DNA from: Clostridiales bacterium
GTDB taxonomy: Bacteria > Bacillota > Clostridia > Oscillospirales > Oscillospiraceae
Direction: 5' to 3'
Length of the DNA: 6,101 nt
Assembly: GCA_021201515.1 (NCBI GenBank)
Contig: JAJQET010000305.1
Span: forward strand, 1-6,101
A program made the position numbers and the translations under genes. Each line of letters opens with the position of its first letter. Positions within the stretch are counted from its first letter, which is position 1. Under the pieces are notes generated by a model. That model was given only the letters and a program-made list of their open reading frames with translations. It was not told where the DNA came from and did no database searches. Positions 1 through 5,244 of the stretch are shown here, one piece after another.

Positions 1-1130
1 TCGGCAGCCGGAACGATGACAACAGCGGCCTGGGGGACTGGTTCGTGAATGAGGAAAAGCTCCCCGGCGGGCTGGACAGGCTCATCTCAGAGGTCAACGG
101 CCTGGGGATGCAGTTCGGCCTGTGGGTGGAGCCGGAAATGGTGAATGAGGACTCCGACCTGTATCGCGCCCATCCGGACTGGGCCCTGACCCTGCCGGGC
201 CGGGCCCCCACCATGGGCTGGAATCAGCTTGTGCTGGACATGGGCCGGGAAGATGTGATAGAATACCTCTATCAGCGGCTGTCCGCCCTGCTGGAGCGCC
301 ACAACATCTCGTACATCAAGTGGGATATGAACCGCAGCCTCACCGACGTTTACAGCCGGCTCCTGCCGCCGGAGCGCCAGGGGGAGGCCGCCCACCGGTA
401 TGTGCTGGGGATGTACGCCCTGCTGGAGCGGCTCACCGCCCGGTTCCCGGAGGTGCTGCTGGAGGGCTGCGCCGGAGGTGGCGGACGGTTTGACGCCGGG
501 ATGCTGGCCTACTGTCCCCAGATCTGGTGCAGCGACGACACCGACGCCGTGGAGCGGCTGTCCATTCAGTACGGCACCTCCTTCGGCTACCCCGTGTCCG
601 CCATGGGGGCCCACGTCTCCGCCTGCCCCAACCATCAGACCGGACGGACGGTACCTCTGGACAGCCGGGCGGTGGTGGCCATGCACGGCACCTTTGGCTA
701 TGAGCTGGATTTGAACCTTCTGACGGAGGCGGAAAAGGCGGCTGTCCGCCGCCAGATTGAACGTTTCCACCGCTACGCTGATTTGATTGGCCAGGGGGAT
801 TACTACCGCCTCACCGACCCCGCCCGCACTTCGGACTATTACGCCTGGCAGACGGTGTCGCCGGACAAAACTGAGGCGCTGGTCAGCGTTGTCATCCCCC
901 ATGTACGGGCCACCACCCCGCTGATTCGTGTGCAGCTCCGGGGGCTGGATGCCTCCGCGGCTTATCGGGTGACGGAGTTCGCCGCCTTTCACACCGGTGA
1001 CGGCGGCCTTGCCGCTCAAGAGGAAGGGAAGGTGTACACTGGCGGGGCGCTGATGTACGGCGGCTTTGTCCTCCCCCGGCTGTATGGCGACTGCCCCAGC
1101 GTCCAGATTCACCTGGAAAGGGAGCGGTAA
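1..1130 (+). CDS. Alpha-galactosidase, GH36 (3' part, 5' end outside window)
   Basis: This enzyme hydrolyses terminal alpha-1,6-linked galactose from sugars such as melibiose, raffinose and stachyose; no export signal can be judged because the N-terminus is missing. The frame is open from position 3 and continues leftward, so the GTG at 45 is internal: the residues before it read GSRNDDNSGLGDWF, a conserved GH36 stretch. Visible family motifs are LWVEPEMVN, YIKWDMNR with the nucleophile Asp at codon 324-326, the glycine-rich CAGGGGRFD (often CSGGGGRFD), and WCSDDTDA, whose first Asp (codon 534-536) is the probable acid/base by alignment with the related GH27 fold. The last 90 or so residues look like the usual C-terminal beta-sandwich. 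About 375 residues are present; family members are about 720-750 long, so the N-terminal beta-domain and early barrel are missing. The stop is one base before the next ATG, so the genes are probably co-transcribed and coupled. The family call is very secure; the exact substrate is inferred. Confidence 0.96.
   Translation, partial: GSRNDDNSGLGDWFVNEEKLPGGLDRLISEVNGLGMQFGLWVEPEMVNEDSDLYRAHPDWALTLPGRAPTMGWNQLVLDMGREDVIEYLYQRLSALLERHNISYIKWDMNRSLTDVYSRLLPPERQGEAAHRYVLGMYALLERLTARFPEVLLEGCAGGGGRFDAGMLAYCPQIWCSDDTDAVERLSIQYGTSFGYPVSAMGAHVSACPNHQTGRTVPLDSRAVVAMHGTFGYELDLNLLTEAEKAAVRRQIERFHRYADLIGQGDYYRLTDPARTSDYYAWQTVSPDKTEALVSVVIPHVRATTPLIRVQLRGLDASAAYRVTEFAAFHTGDGGLAAQEEGKVYTGGALMYGGFVLPRLYGDCPSVQIHLERER
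1117..1124 (+). promoter_or_regulatory. Ribosome binding site for the gene at 1132
   Basis: AAAGGGAG lies seven bases before the ATG at 1132, inside the last codons of the alpha-galactosidase gene. It decides the start: an upstream in-frame ATG at 1066 lies deep within the GH36 gene and would add 22 residues that do not fit. Confidence 0.75.
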
Positions 1131-1131
1131 C

Positions 1132-1806
1132 ATGGACACCCTGAAAGGGCGCATGGCCGCAGAGTGGAGGAAGATTTGCGCCCTTCCGCTGAAGGAGCGG
1201 CCCGGCTACATTTGGGATTATTACAAGCTGTGGATTCTGGCCCTGGCGGCGGTGCTGATCTTCACCGTCACCATGACCTGGCACGCCGTCACTACCCCCT
1301 CGGAGACCTGGTTCTTCGCCTGCTTTGCCAACGTGGAGGCGGATTTGGGGGAGGGCTCCGACCTGCACACCGGCTTTGCCCAATACGCCGGATATGACCT
1401 GACGGCAGGCGTCCTCCAGTTTGAAGATGAAATTTACTGCAAGCCCGCCACCAACTCCACCGTGGGCAGCACCTATTACGAGCTGCTGACCGCCTACCTG
1501 GATGCGGGCACCCTGGACGTGGTGGTGATGGGGACGGACGACCTGCTGGCGGTGGGAGAGACTGGGCGGCTCATGAGCCTTGCCGATGAGCGGGTCTCCG
1601 ACCTGGCGGAGCAGTATGCCGACCGCGTCCTCACCGTGGAGGCCGACCTGGAGGACACCGGAGAACTGACCCAGGTGCCGGTGGGCATCGACCTCTCCGG
1701 CTCCCGGCTGGATGAATATTACAGCGTGGGCTGCGCCCTGGGCATCTCCGCCAACGCCCCCCATATCGACCAGATTGACCTGTTTCTCAGTTTTCTTTTC
1801 TCCTGA
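1132..1806 (+). CDS. Uncharacterised single-pass membrane-anchored protein
   Basis: The function is not known. The protein is 224 residues. Residues 1-32 are charged and cytoplasmic in character (EWRKICALPLKERPGYIWDYYKLW), residues 33-52 form one hydrophobic segment (LWILALAAVLIFTVTMTW), and the rest is an acidic, probably extracellular domain. The positive N-terminal side and the absence of a cleavage site favour an anchor over a cleaved signal peptide. The outer domain has LDVVVMGTDDLLAVGETGRL (residues 128-147), PVGIDL (183-188) and a C-terminal pattern GISANAPH..QIDLFLSFLF. These recall the core of extracellular solute-binding proteins and of small unnamed Firmicutes proteins I associate with YesL genes; this resemblance is from memory and tentative. 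It sits one base after the alpha-galactosidase stop and 17 bases before the DUF624 gene, so it is surely in the same operon. It might work with the DUF624 protein in the membrane. The ATG at 1132 is chosen for its ribosome site. Confidence 0.85.
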   Translation: MDTLKGRMAAEWRKICALPLKERPGYIWDYYKLWILALAAVLIFTVTMTWHAVTTPSETWFFACFANVEADLGEGSDLHTGFAQYAGYDLTAGVLQFEDEIYCKPATNSTVGSTYYELLTAYLDAGTLDVVVMGTDDLLAVGETGRLMSLADERVSDLAEQYADRVLTVEADLEDTGELTQVPVGIDLSGSRLDEYYSVGCALGISANAPHIDQIDLFLSFLFS

Positions 1807-1813
1807 ACAGAAC

Positions 1814-1818
1814 GGAGG
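1814..1818 (+). promoter_or_regulatory. Ribosome binding site for the DUF624 gene
   Basis: GGAGG lies five bases before the ATG at 1824, within the 17-base gap after the preceding stop. It fixes the start of the DUF624 gene. Confidence 0.75.
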
Positions 1819-1823
1819 TTCTC

Positions 1824-2537
1824 ATGCGATTTTTACGCGGTTTTATGGACAATGACAGCGTCTTTGGCCAGCTGATGACCCGCTGCGGGATCCTCATCGC
1901 GGCGAACCTGCTGTTCGTCCTCTCCCTCCTGCCGGTGGTGACGGCGGGGGCAGGCTACGCCGCCCTGTACTTCACCCTGCTGACCTGCCTGCGGGAAAAG
2001 AGCTGCAATCCCTTCTCCACCTTCTGGCAGGGATTCAAGAGCAACTTCAAGCAGGGCACCCTCTTCCTTCTGGCGCTGGCGGCGCTGGGGGCGGTGCTGT
2101 GGCTGGAAATCAGCTGGTGCGACCAGTTTGACGGGGCGACGGCCCTGTTCCGGTACCCGCTGATGGCCATTGGAGTGGCGGCTGTTGTGCTGGCCTGCTA
2201 TGTGTTCCCGGTGATGGCCGCCTTTCAGGTGAGCTTCAAGCAGCTTTTGATGGATTCGGTGTACTTCGCGGTCAAGCGGCCTGTTACCACCGTTGCCATA
2301 CTGATCGCCAATATCGCCCCCATGGCGCTGACCTATCTGGACCGTGGAAATCTGCCCACCTATGCCTTTCTGTGGGTGCTGTGCGGCTTCTCTCTGGTTA
2401 CCATGTTCAACGCCAGCCTGCTGCTGAAATCCTTCGCCCCCTATCTGGCGCAGGAGGAGGAAGATGAGGCCCCGGCTGAGGGCCATGTGCAGACGGAGTG
2501 GGAGATATTGGAGGACATGAAAAAGCTGGGAATGTGA
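1824..2537 (+). CDS. YesL-family (DUF624) integral membrane protein
   Basis: A 237-residue polytopic membrane protein of the family typified by Bacillus subtilis YesL, usually found in carbohydrate-uptake and glycoside hydrolase loci of Firmicutes. No biochemical role is established. About five hydrophobic segments are visible, near residues 20-45, 78-97, 112-135, 152-172 and 180-203. Family-like features are the N-terminal MRFLRGFMDNDSVFG followed by a hydrophobic segment ending LLPVVTAGAGYAALY, the FWQGFKSNFKQG loop (residues 67-78) and the motif FPVMAAFQVSFKQLLMDS (128-145). The C-terminal 28 residues are a highly acidic cytoplasmic tail (EEEDEAPAEG). The length agrees with the family (about 200-230). 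Spacing to both neighbours is short (17 and 21 bases), so it belongs to the same transcription unit as the alpha-galactosidase and the GH13 enzyme. A part in sugar transporter assembly or sensing is guessed from context only. Confidence 0.92.
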   Translation: MRFLRGFMDNDSVFGQLMTRCGILIAANLLFVLSLLPVVTAGAGYAALYFTLLTCLREKSCNPFSTFWQGFKSNFKQGTLFLLALAALGAVLWLEISWCDQFDGATALFRYPLMAIGVAAVVLACYVFPVMAAFQVSFKQLLMDSVYFAVKRPVTTVAILIANIAPMALTYLDRGNLPTYAFLWVLCGFSLVTMFNASLLLKSFAPYLAQEEEDEAPAEGHVQTEWEILEDMKKLGM

Positions 2538-2543
2538 CCCAAT

Positions 2544-2549
2544 AAGGAG
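2544..2549 (+). promoter_or_regulatory. Ribosome binding site pointing to ATG 2559
   Basis: AAGGAG stands nine bases before the ATG at 2559, the ideal arrangement for this genome. That ATG is not in frame with the long GH13 frame, so this site is the main evidence that the gene's true start lies upstream of a frameshift. Confidence 0.75.
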
Positions 2550-2558
2550 AAATGTGAC

Positions 2559-2600
2559 ATGACAGAGGAGTTTCAGACCAGGCTTGCCCCCCCGCTATGA
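2559..2600 (+). other. Displaced 5' end of the amylosucrase-like gene (frameshifted start)
   Basis: From the ATG at 2559 the frame reads MTEEFQTRLAPPL and then meets TGA at 2598-2600. The peptide has no use of its own, but it looks like the start of the GH13 protein. Counting six rather than seven C at 2587-2593 makes it run into the long frame as MTEEFQTRLAPRYDELRRLY, giving a 611-residue protein. In the frame of the main gene there is an immediate upstream stop (TGA at 2560-2562), so the gene cannot simply extend leftward without a shift. The cause may be a true mutation, a sequencing or assembly error in the C run, slipped-strand variation, or ribosomal +1 slippage at CCC-C. Confidence 0.7.
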
Positions 2601-4395
2601 CGAGCTGCGCCGGCTCTACGGCCAGCTGTACCGGGGCCGGGAGGACACCCTGGGGGCGCTGCTGACCGCCATGGAGGCGGCGTACCAGGCCCGCCCTGCG
2701 GACCTGAAGGCGTCCGACCGGGCACGGGAGGCCGACCCCGGCTGGTACCGGCAGCGCGGCCGGCTGGGGATGATGCTGTACACCGGCCCCTTCGCAGGCT
2801 CCCTCCGGGGGGTGGCGGACAGGCTGGACTACCTCCGGGAATGTGGGGTGAACTACCTTCACCTGATGCCCCTGCTGGAGAGCCCCAGGGGCCGCAGTGA
2901 CGGGGGCTACGCCGTCTCCAATTTCCGGCGGGTGCAGCCGGAGCTGGGCACCATGGCGGATTTGGAGGCCCTGGCTGGGGACTGTCACCGGCGGGGCATT
3001 TCCCTGTGTCTGGACTTCGTGATGAACCACACCAGTGAGGAACATGAGTGGGCCCGTCGGGCCAAAGCCGGGGAGCGGGCGTACCAGGAGCGCTACTTCT
3101 TTTACGACAGCTGGGACATCCCCAATCAGTACGAGCAGACGGTGCCTCAGGTGTTCCCCACCGACGCCCCCGGCAACTTCACCTGGCAGCCGGAGATCGG
3201 AAAGGTGGTCATGACCACCTTCTACCCCTACCAGTGGGATTTGAACTACGCTAACCCTGTGGTCTTTCGGGAGATGACGGAAAACCTGCTGTTCCTGACC
3301 AACCGGGGCATTGACGTGATTCGCCTGGACGCCGTCCCCTACATCTGGAAGCAGCTGGGCACCAACTGCCGGAACCTGCCCCAGGTGCATACCCTGGTGC
3401 GGATGCTGCGGATCGTCACCGAGGTGGTCTGCCCCGGCGTCCTGCTGCTGGGGGAGGTGGTGATGGAGCCTGCCCTGGTGGCCCCCTATTTCGGCACGCC
3501 GGAAAAGCCGGAATGTCATATGCTCTACAACGTGACGGCCATGTGTACCACCTGGCACACGGCGGCCACCCATGATGTGCGCCTCCTGCGCCACCAGCTG
3601 AACCAGGTGGCGGCCCTCCCCAGAGGCTACACCTTCCAGAACTACCTCCGCTGCCATGACGACATCGGCTGGGGCCTGGATTACCCCTTCCTGGCCCGGT
3701 TCGGCATGGGAGAGGTGCCCCACAAGCGGTTCCTGAACGACTATTTCACCGGAAAGCTGCCCTACGGGGCCAGCCGGGGGGCACTGTACAACGACGATGA
3801 GCGGCTGGGGGACGCCCGGCTCTGCGGCACCACCGCCTCCCTCTGCGGCCTGGAGACGGCCATGGAAACGGGGAGCCAGGCCATGACGGAGCAGGCCCTG
3901 GCCCTGGATTTGATGCTCCACGCCTGTATGCTGTCCCAGAGCGGGATTCCGGTGCTTTACGCCGGGGACGAGGTAGGCCAGCGCAACGACTGGGGCTACC
4001 TGGACGACCCGGAAAAGGCCGGTGACAGCCGGTACCTCCACCGGGGGGACTTCCAGTGGGACGAGGCAGCGCGGCGGCAGGAGCCGGACTCCGTCCAGAG
4101 CAGGCTGTTCCACGGGCTGCGGCGGCTGGAAGAGGTGCGCCAGTCCGACCCCATCTTTGACGCGGACGCCGACTTCTGGACGGCAGACACCGGGAACGAC
4201 GCTGTGCTGGCCCTGGGCCGGTACAAGGACGGGGAGAAGCTCTACGGCCTGTACAATTTCAGCCCGGAGCCTCAAAAGGTCTGGCTGTCTGAGATGGGGA
4301 CCTACACCGACCTGCTCCGGGAGGCGCCGATGGAAAACCCCGGCGTCCTGACCCTGGGGGGATATGAATTTCTGTGGCTGCTGAAACGGATGTAA
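2584..4395 (+). CDS. Amylosucrase / sucrose hydrolase-like GH13 (subfamily 4) enzyme, apparent 5' frameshift
   Basis: The enzyme probably splits sucrose in the cytoplasm, either releasing glucose and fructose or building an alpha-1,4-glucan (EC 2.4.1.4 type). The intact frame is 603 residues; Neisseria amylosucrase is 636. There is no signal peptide. GH13 regions are complete: DFVMNHTSEEHEWA (residues 144-157), GIDVIRLDAVPYIWKQLGT (nucleophile Asp249, codon 3328-3330), LLLGEVV (acid/base Glu291, codon 3454-3456) and RCHDDIGW (stabiliser Asp359, codon 3658-3660). SDGGYAV (Asp106) and DSRYLHR (Arg483) match the Asp144-Arg509 salt bridge that closes the sucrose pocket in Neisseria amylosucrase; this is the best evidence for sucrose over starch. 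A C-terminal beta-domain follows from about residue 520. The only start in this frame is TTG at 2584, 13 bases from a GAGGAG, which is poor. The better start is ATG 2559, one base out of frame, so the gene may be damaged, variable or misread. It is last in the operon, 46 bases after the DUF624 gene. Confidence 0.88.
   Translation: MPPRYDELRRLYGQLYRGREDTLGALLTAMEAAYQARPADLKASDRAREADPGWYRQRGRLGMMLYTGPFAGSLRGVADRLDYLRECGVNYLHLMPLLESPRGRSDGGYAVSNFRRVQPELGTMADLEALAGDCHRRGISLCLDFVMNHTSEEHEWARRAKAGERAYQERYFFYDSWDIPNQYEQTVPQVFPTDAPGNFTWQPEIGKVVMTTFYPYQWDLNYANPVVFREMTENLLFLTNRGIDVIRLDAVPYIWKQLGTNCRNLPQVHTLVRMLRIVTEVVCPGVLLLGEVVMEPALVAPYFGTPEKPECHMLYNVTAMCTTWHTAATHDVRLLRHQLNQVAALPRGYTFQNYLRCHDDIGWGLDYPFLARFGMGEVPHKRFLNDYFTGKLPYGASRGALYNDDERLGDARLCGTTASLCGLETAMETGSQAMTEQALALDLMLHACMLSQSGIPVLYAGDEVGQRNDWGYLDDPEKAGDSRYLHRGDFQWDEAARRQEPDSVQSRLFHGLRRLEEVRQSDPIFDADADFWTADTGNDAVLALGRYKDGEKLYGLYNFSPEPQKVWLSEMGTYTDLLREAPMENPGVLTLGGYEFLWLLKRM
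2587..2593 (+). repeat. Run of seven C at the apparent frameshift
   Basis: Seven consecutive C lie between CTTG and GCTATGAC. With six C the ATG-2559 frame joins the GH13 frame exactly; with seven it ends after 13 codons. The run is the only place between 2559 and 2598 where a single-base change so simply restores the frame. Confidence 0.85.
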
Positions 4396-4417
4396 TCCAC
4401 TGTACATAAACCAAAAT

Positions 4418-4458
4418 AACCGCACCGGCTCGGAGAACTGTTCCAAGCCGGTGCGGTT
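4418..4458. terminator. Bidirectional rho-independent terminator
   Basis: AACCGCACCGGCT (4418-4430) pairs perfectly with AGCCGGTGCGGTT (4446-4458), a 13-bp GC-rich stem that can gain four more pairs inside (4432-4435 with 4441-4444, one a wobble). On the plus strand it is followed by the T-rich TGTTCTGTTTC; on the minus strand by ATTTTGG. It lies between the convergent stops of the GH13 gene (4395) and the XRE gene (4473) and can end both transcripts. Confidence 0.85.
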
Positions 4459-4472
4459 GTGTTCTGTTTCGG

Positions 4473-4745
4473 TCAATCAACCTGTTCGTCAGGCACTTTG
4501 CCCTCATCCCATCCAAATAATTCGTTGGGGGAAACTTGCAGGATTTTTGCAATGCCGTCAATTTCGATGTCTGTGACGGCTCGTTTGCCATGCTCAATCC
4601 GGGAGATAGAACCCCGGCAGGTGTAAACCGCCAGCAGCTCCAGCCGCTCTGACAGCTGCTTCTGGCTGAGGCCGGCGGCCACACGGGCCGCCCTGATGCG
4701 GGGGCCAATCAGGTTGACTTGTTCTGTATCAATGATTCTTTTCAT
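4473..4745 (-). CDS. XRE-type helix-turn-helix transcriptional regulator
   Basis: A small cytoplasmic DNA-binding protein of 90 residues, essentially one HTH_3 (cro/CI) domain. Helix 2 begins at GLSQKQLSERL (residues 25-35) and the recognition helix lies around GSISRIEHGKR (45-55), followed by the usual IEIDGIAKILQVSPNELFGW (60-79). The turn between the two helices is longer than in classic XRE repressors: LELLAVYTCRGSISRIE against the usual LGVS..TISRIE, about five extra residues. I recall this variant from many Clostridia regulators. There is no second domain for ligand binding or oligomerisation, apart from a short acidic tail. ATG 4745 is preferred over TTG 4757, which would add only MVLP; no strong ribosome site is visible for either. 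The gene diverges from the SLOG gene and shares an intergenic region with two inverted repeats, so it very likely represses itself and the SLOG gene. Confidence 0.92.
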   Translation of the reverse strand: MKRIIDTEQVNLIGPRIRAARVAAGLSQKQLSERLELLAVYTCRGSISRIEHGKRAVTDIEIDGIAKILQVSPNELFGWDEGKVPDEQVD

Positions 4746-4759
4746 AGGCAACACCAAAA

Positions 4760-4776
4760 TGTCTTGATTTAGGACA
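4760..4776. promoter_or_regulatory. Probable operator O1 (imperfect inverted repeat)
   Basis: TGTCTTGATTTAGGACA has half-sites TGTCTT and AGGACA around a 5-base spacer, matching the half-sites of the perfect palindrome at 4807-4826 with one mismatch and a spacer one base shorter. It overlaps the suggested -35 box of the SLOG promoter and lies 15-31 bases upstream of the XRE start codon, so binding here could block both genes. Assignment to the neighbouring XRE protein is inferred. Confidence 0.65.
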
Positions 4777-4791
4777 AAATTAGTGTATACT
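4764..4791 (+). promoter_or_regulatory. Probable promoter of the SLOG gene
   Basis: TTGATT (4764-4769) and TATACT (4786-4791) are separated by 16 bases and resemble sigma-A -35 and -10 boxes. Transcription would start near 4798, some 43 bases before the ATG at 4841. The -35 lies inside O1, and O2 would lie just after the start site, a layout that suits repression. Confidence 0.55.
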
Positions 4792-4813
4792 AGAAATTAT
4801 CAAAGTATGTCCT
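4784..4813 (-). promoter_or_regulatory. Possible promoter of the XRE gene
   Basis: On the minus strand AGGACA (4813-4808, four of six matches to TTGACA) and TATACA (4789-4784) stand 18 bases apart. The -10 boxes of the two divergent promoters would overlap on the near-palindromic TGTATACT. An alternative -35, TTGATA (4803-4798), has no equally good -10 partner. This is a weak call. Confidence 0.35.
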
Positions 4814-4826
4814 ATTAATAGGACAT
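4807..4826. promoter_or_regulatory. Probable operator O2 (perfect 20-bp palindrome)
   Basis: ATGTCCTATTAATAGGACAT is identical to its own reverse complement over all 20 bases. The half-sites TGTCCT/AGGACA recur in O1. Its place between the divergent XRE and SLOG genes, 15 bases before the SLOG start codon, is the standard position for an operator of the adjacent regulator. Confidence 0.8.
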
Positions 4827-4829
4827 TTC

Positions 4830-4833
4830 GGAG
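4830..4833 (+). promoter_or_regulatory. Ribosome binding site for the SLOG gene
   Basis: GGAG lies seven bases before the ATG at 4841 and directly after the O2 palindrome, supporting that start. Confidence 0.65.
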
Positions 4834-4840
4834 TGCTGTT

Positions 4841-5182
4841 ATGAAAGTTGCAATTATTGGTTCCCGCTGTCTGTCAAATATCAAGTTGGAGGATTATCTT
4901 CCCCCAGGAATCACGGAAATCGTTTCCGGCGGAGCCAGAGGAATCGACACCTGTGCAAGGGAATATGCACATGAAAACAACATTAAGCTGACGGAATTTC
5001 TGCCAGAGTATGGCAGATACGGCAAAAGTGCGCCACTCAAGCGCAATTTGCAAATCATCAACTATGCCGACCTTGTAATCGCCTTCTGGGATGGCACCTC
5101 TCATGGAACAAAATTTGTCATTCGTCAGTGCCAAAAAATAAATAAATCGGTTACAATCTACAGAATAGATTGTAACCGATAG
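4841..5182 (+). CDS. Stand-alone SLOG-fold (DprA/DUF2493-like) protein
   Basis: A 113-residue single-domain protein with a Rossmann-like SLOG fold, the superfamily that includes DprA, YpsA and LOG. Members bind nucleotides or nucleotide-derived ligands, but the role of this small type is unknown. Visible motifs are MKVAIIGSR (residues 1-9, first strand and loop), the glycine-rich IVSGGARGIDTCAREYA (27-43), EFLPEYGRYGKSAPLKRN (52-69), the AD at 76-77, and AFWDGTSHGTKFVI (81-94), all expected to line the ligand pocket. It appears complete, ending one strand after the last motif (SVTIY). There is no signal peptide or membrane segment. Codon use is clearly more A/T-rich than the sugar genes (first 60 bases about 37% GC). 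It is divergent from an XRE gene and preceded by palindromic operators, so tight repression is likely. Possible roles are nucleotide sensing, an accessory in stress or phage response, or DNA uptake; none is shown. Its last codons form a perfect hairpin. Confidence 0.9.
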   Translation: MKVAIIGSRCLSNIKLEDYLPPGITEIVSGGARGIDTCAREYAHENNIKLTEFLPEYGRYGKSAPLKRNLQIINYADLVIAFWDGTSHGTKFVIRQCQKINKSVTIYRIDCNR

Positions 5183-5188
5183 TGTTTT
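5133..5188. terminator. Hairpin terminator overlapping the end of the SLOG gene
   Basis: ATCGGTTACAATCTA (5146-5160) pairs perfectly with TAGATTGTAACCGAT (5166-5180) around the loop CAGAA, a 15-bp stem. The right arm includes the first base of the SLOG stop codon (5180-5182). On the minus strand the stem is directly followed by TTTATTTATTTTTT, a strong terminator tail. On the plus strand a weaker TGTTTTC follows. It can therefore stop minus-strand readthrough from the CorC-type gene and, less strongly, the SLOG transcript. Confidence 0.75.
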
Positions 5189-5189
5189 C

Positions 5190-5232
5190 AAAAACCGCCC
5201 CGCATCAGCCGTCAAAGGCCGACACGGGGCGG
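5190..5232 (-). terminator. Rho-independent terminator of the CorC/HlyC-type gene
   Basis: On the minus strand, CCGCCCCG (5232-5225) pairs with CGGGGCGG (5202-5195), with further pairing inside (TCGGCC at 5222-5217 with GGCTGA at 5210-5205, one mismatch), and is followed by TTTTT (5194-5190). It begins 13 bases after the stop codon of the minus-strand gene and forms a tandem pair with the next hairpin downstream. Confidence 0.85.
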
Positions 5233-5244
5233 CTGCGCACTTGA

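Noticed and set aside
45..47. GTG as the start of the alpha-galactosidase
   Set aside because: The frame is open upstream to the window edge and encodes conserved GH36 residues, so this is an internal Val codon.
1066..1068. Upstream ATG for the membrane-anchored protein
   Set aside because: It would overlap the GH36 gene by 65 bases and lacks a suitable ribosome site; ATG 1132 has a well-placed one.
87..1154. 355-codon open frame on the minus strand opposite the alpha-galactosidase
   Set aside because: The plus strand carries clear GH36 motifs; the minus translation is low-complexity and has no family features.
892..1764. 290-codon open frame on the minus strand
   Set aside because: It spans two unrelated plus-strand genes and has the composition of a shadow frame.
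2407..4476. 689-codon open frame on the minus strand opposite the GH13 gene
   Set aside because: It is a GC-bias shadow of a gene with complete catalytic motifs on the plus strand. Its translation is rich in Pro, Gly, His, Gln and Val with no recognisable domain.
4807..4826. Perfect palindrome as a recombination or attachment site
   Set aside because: No integrase, transposase or matching direct repeat is present, and a related half-site pair nearby fits an operator better.
4874..5215. 113-codon open frame on the minus strand opposite the SLOG gene
   Set aside because: It is antisense to a conserved domain. Its SVTIYSVDCNR segment resembles the SLOG C-terminus only because the DNA there is a perfect inverted repeat.
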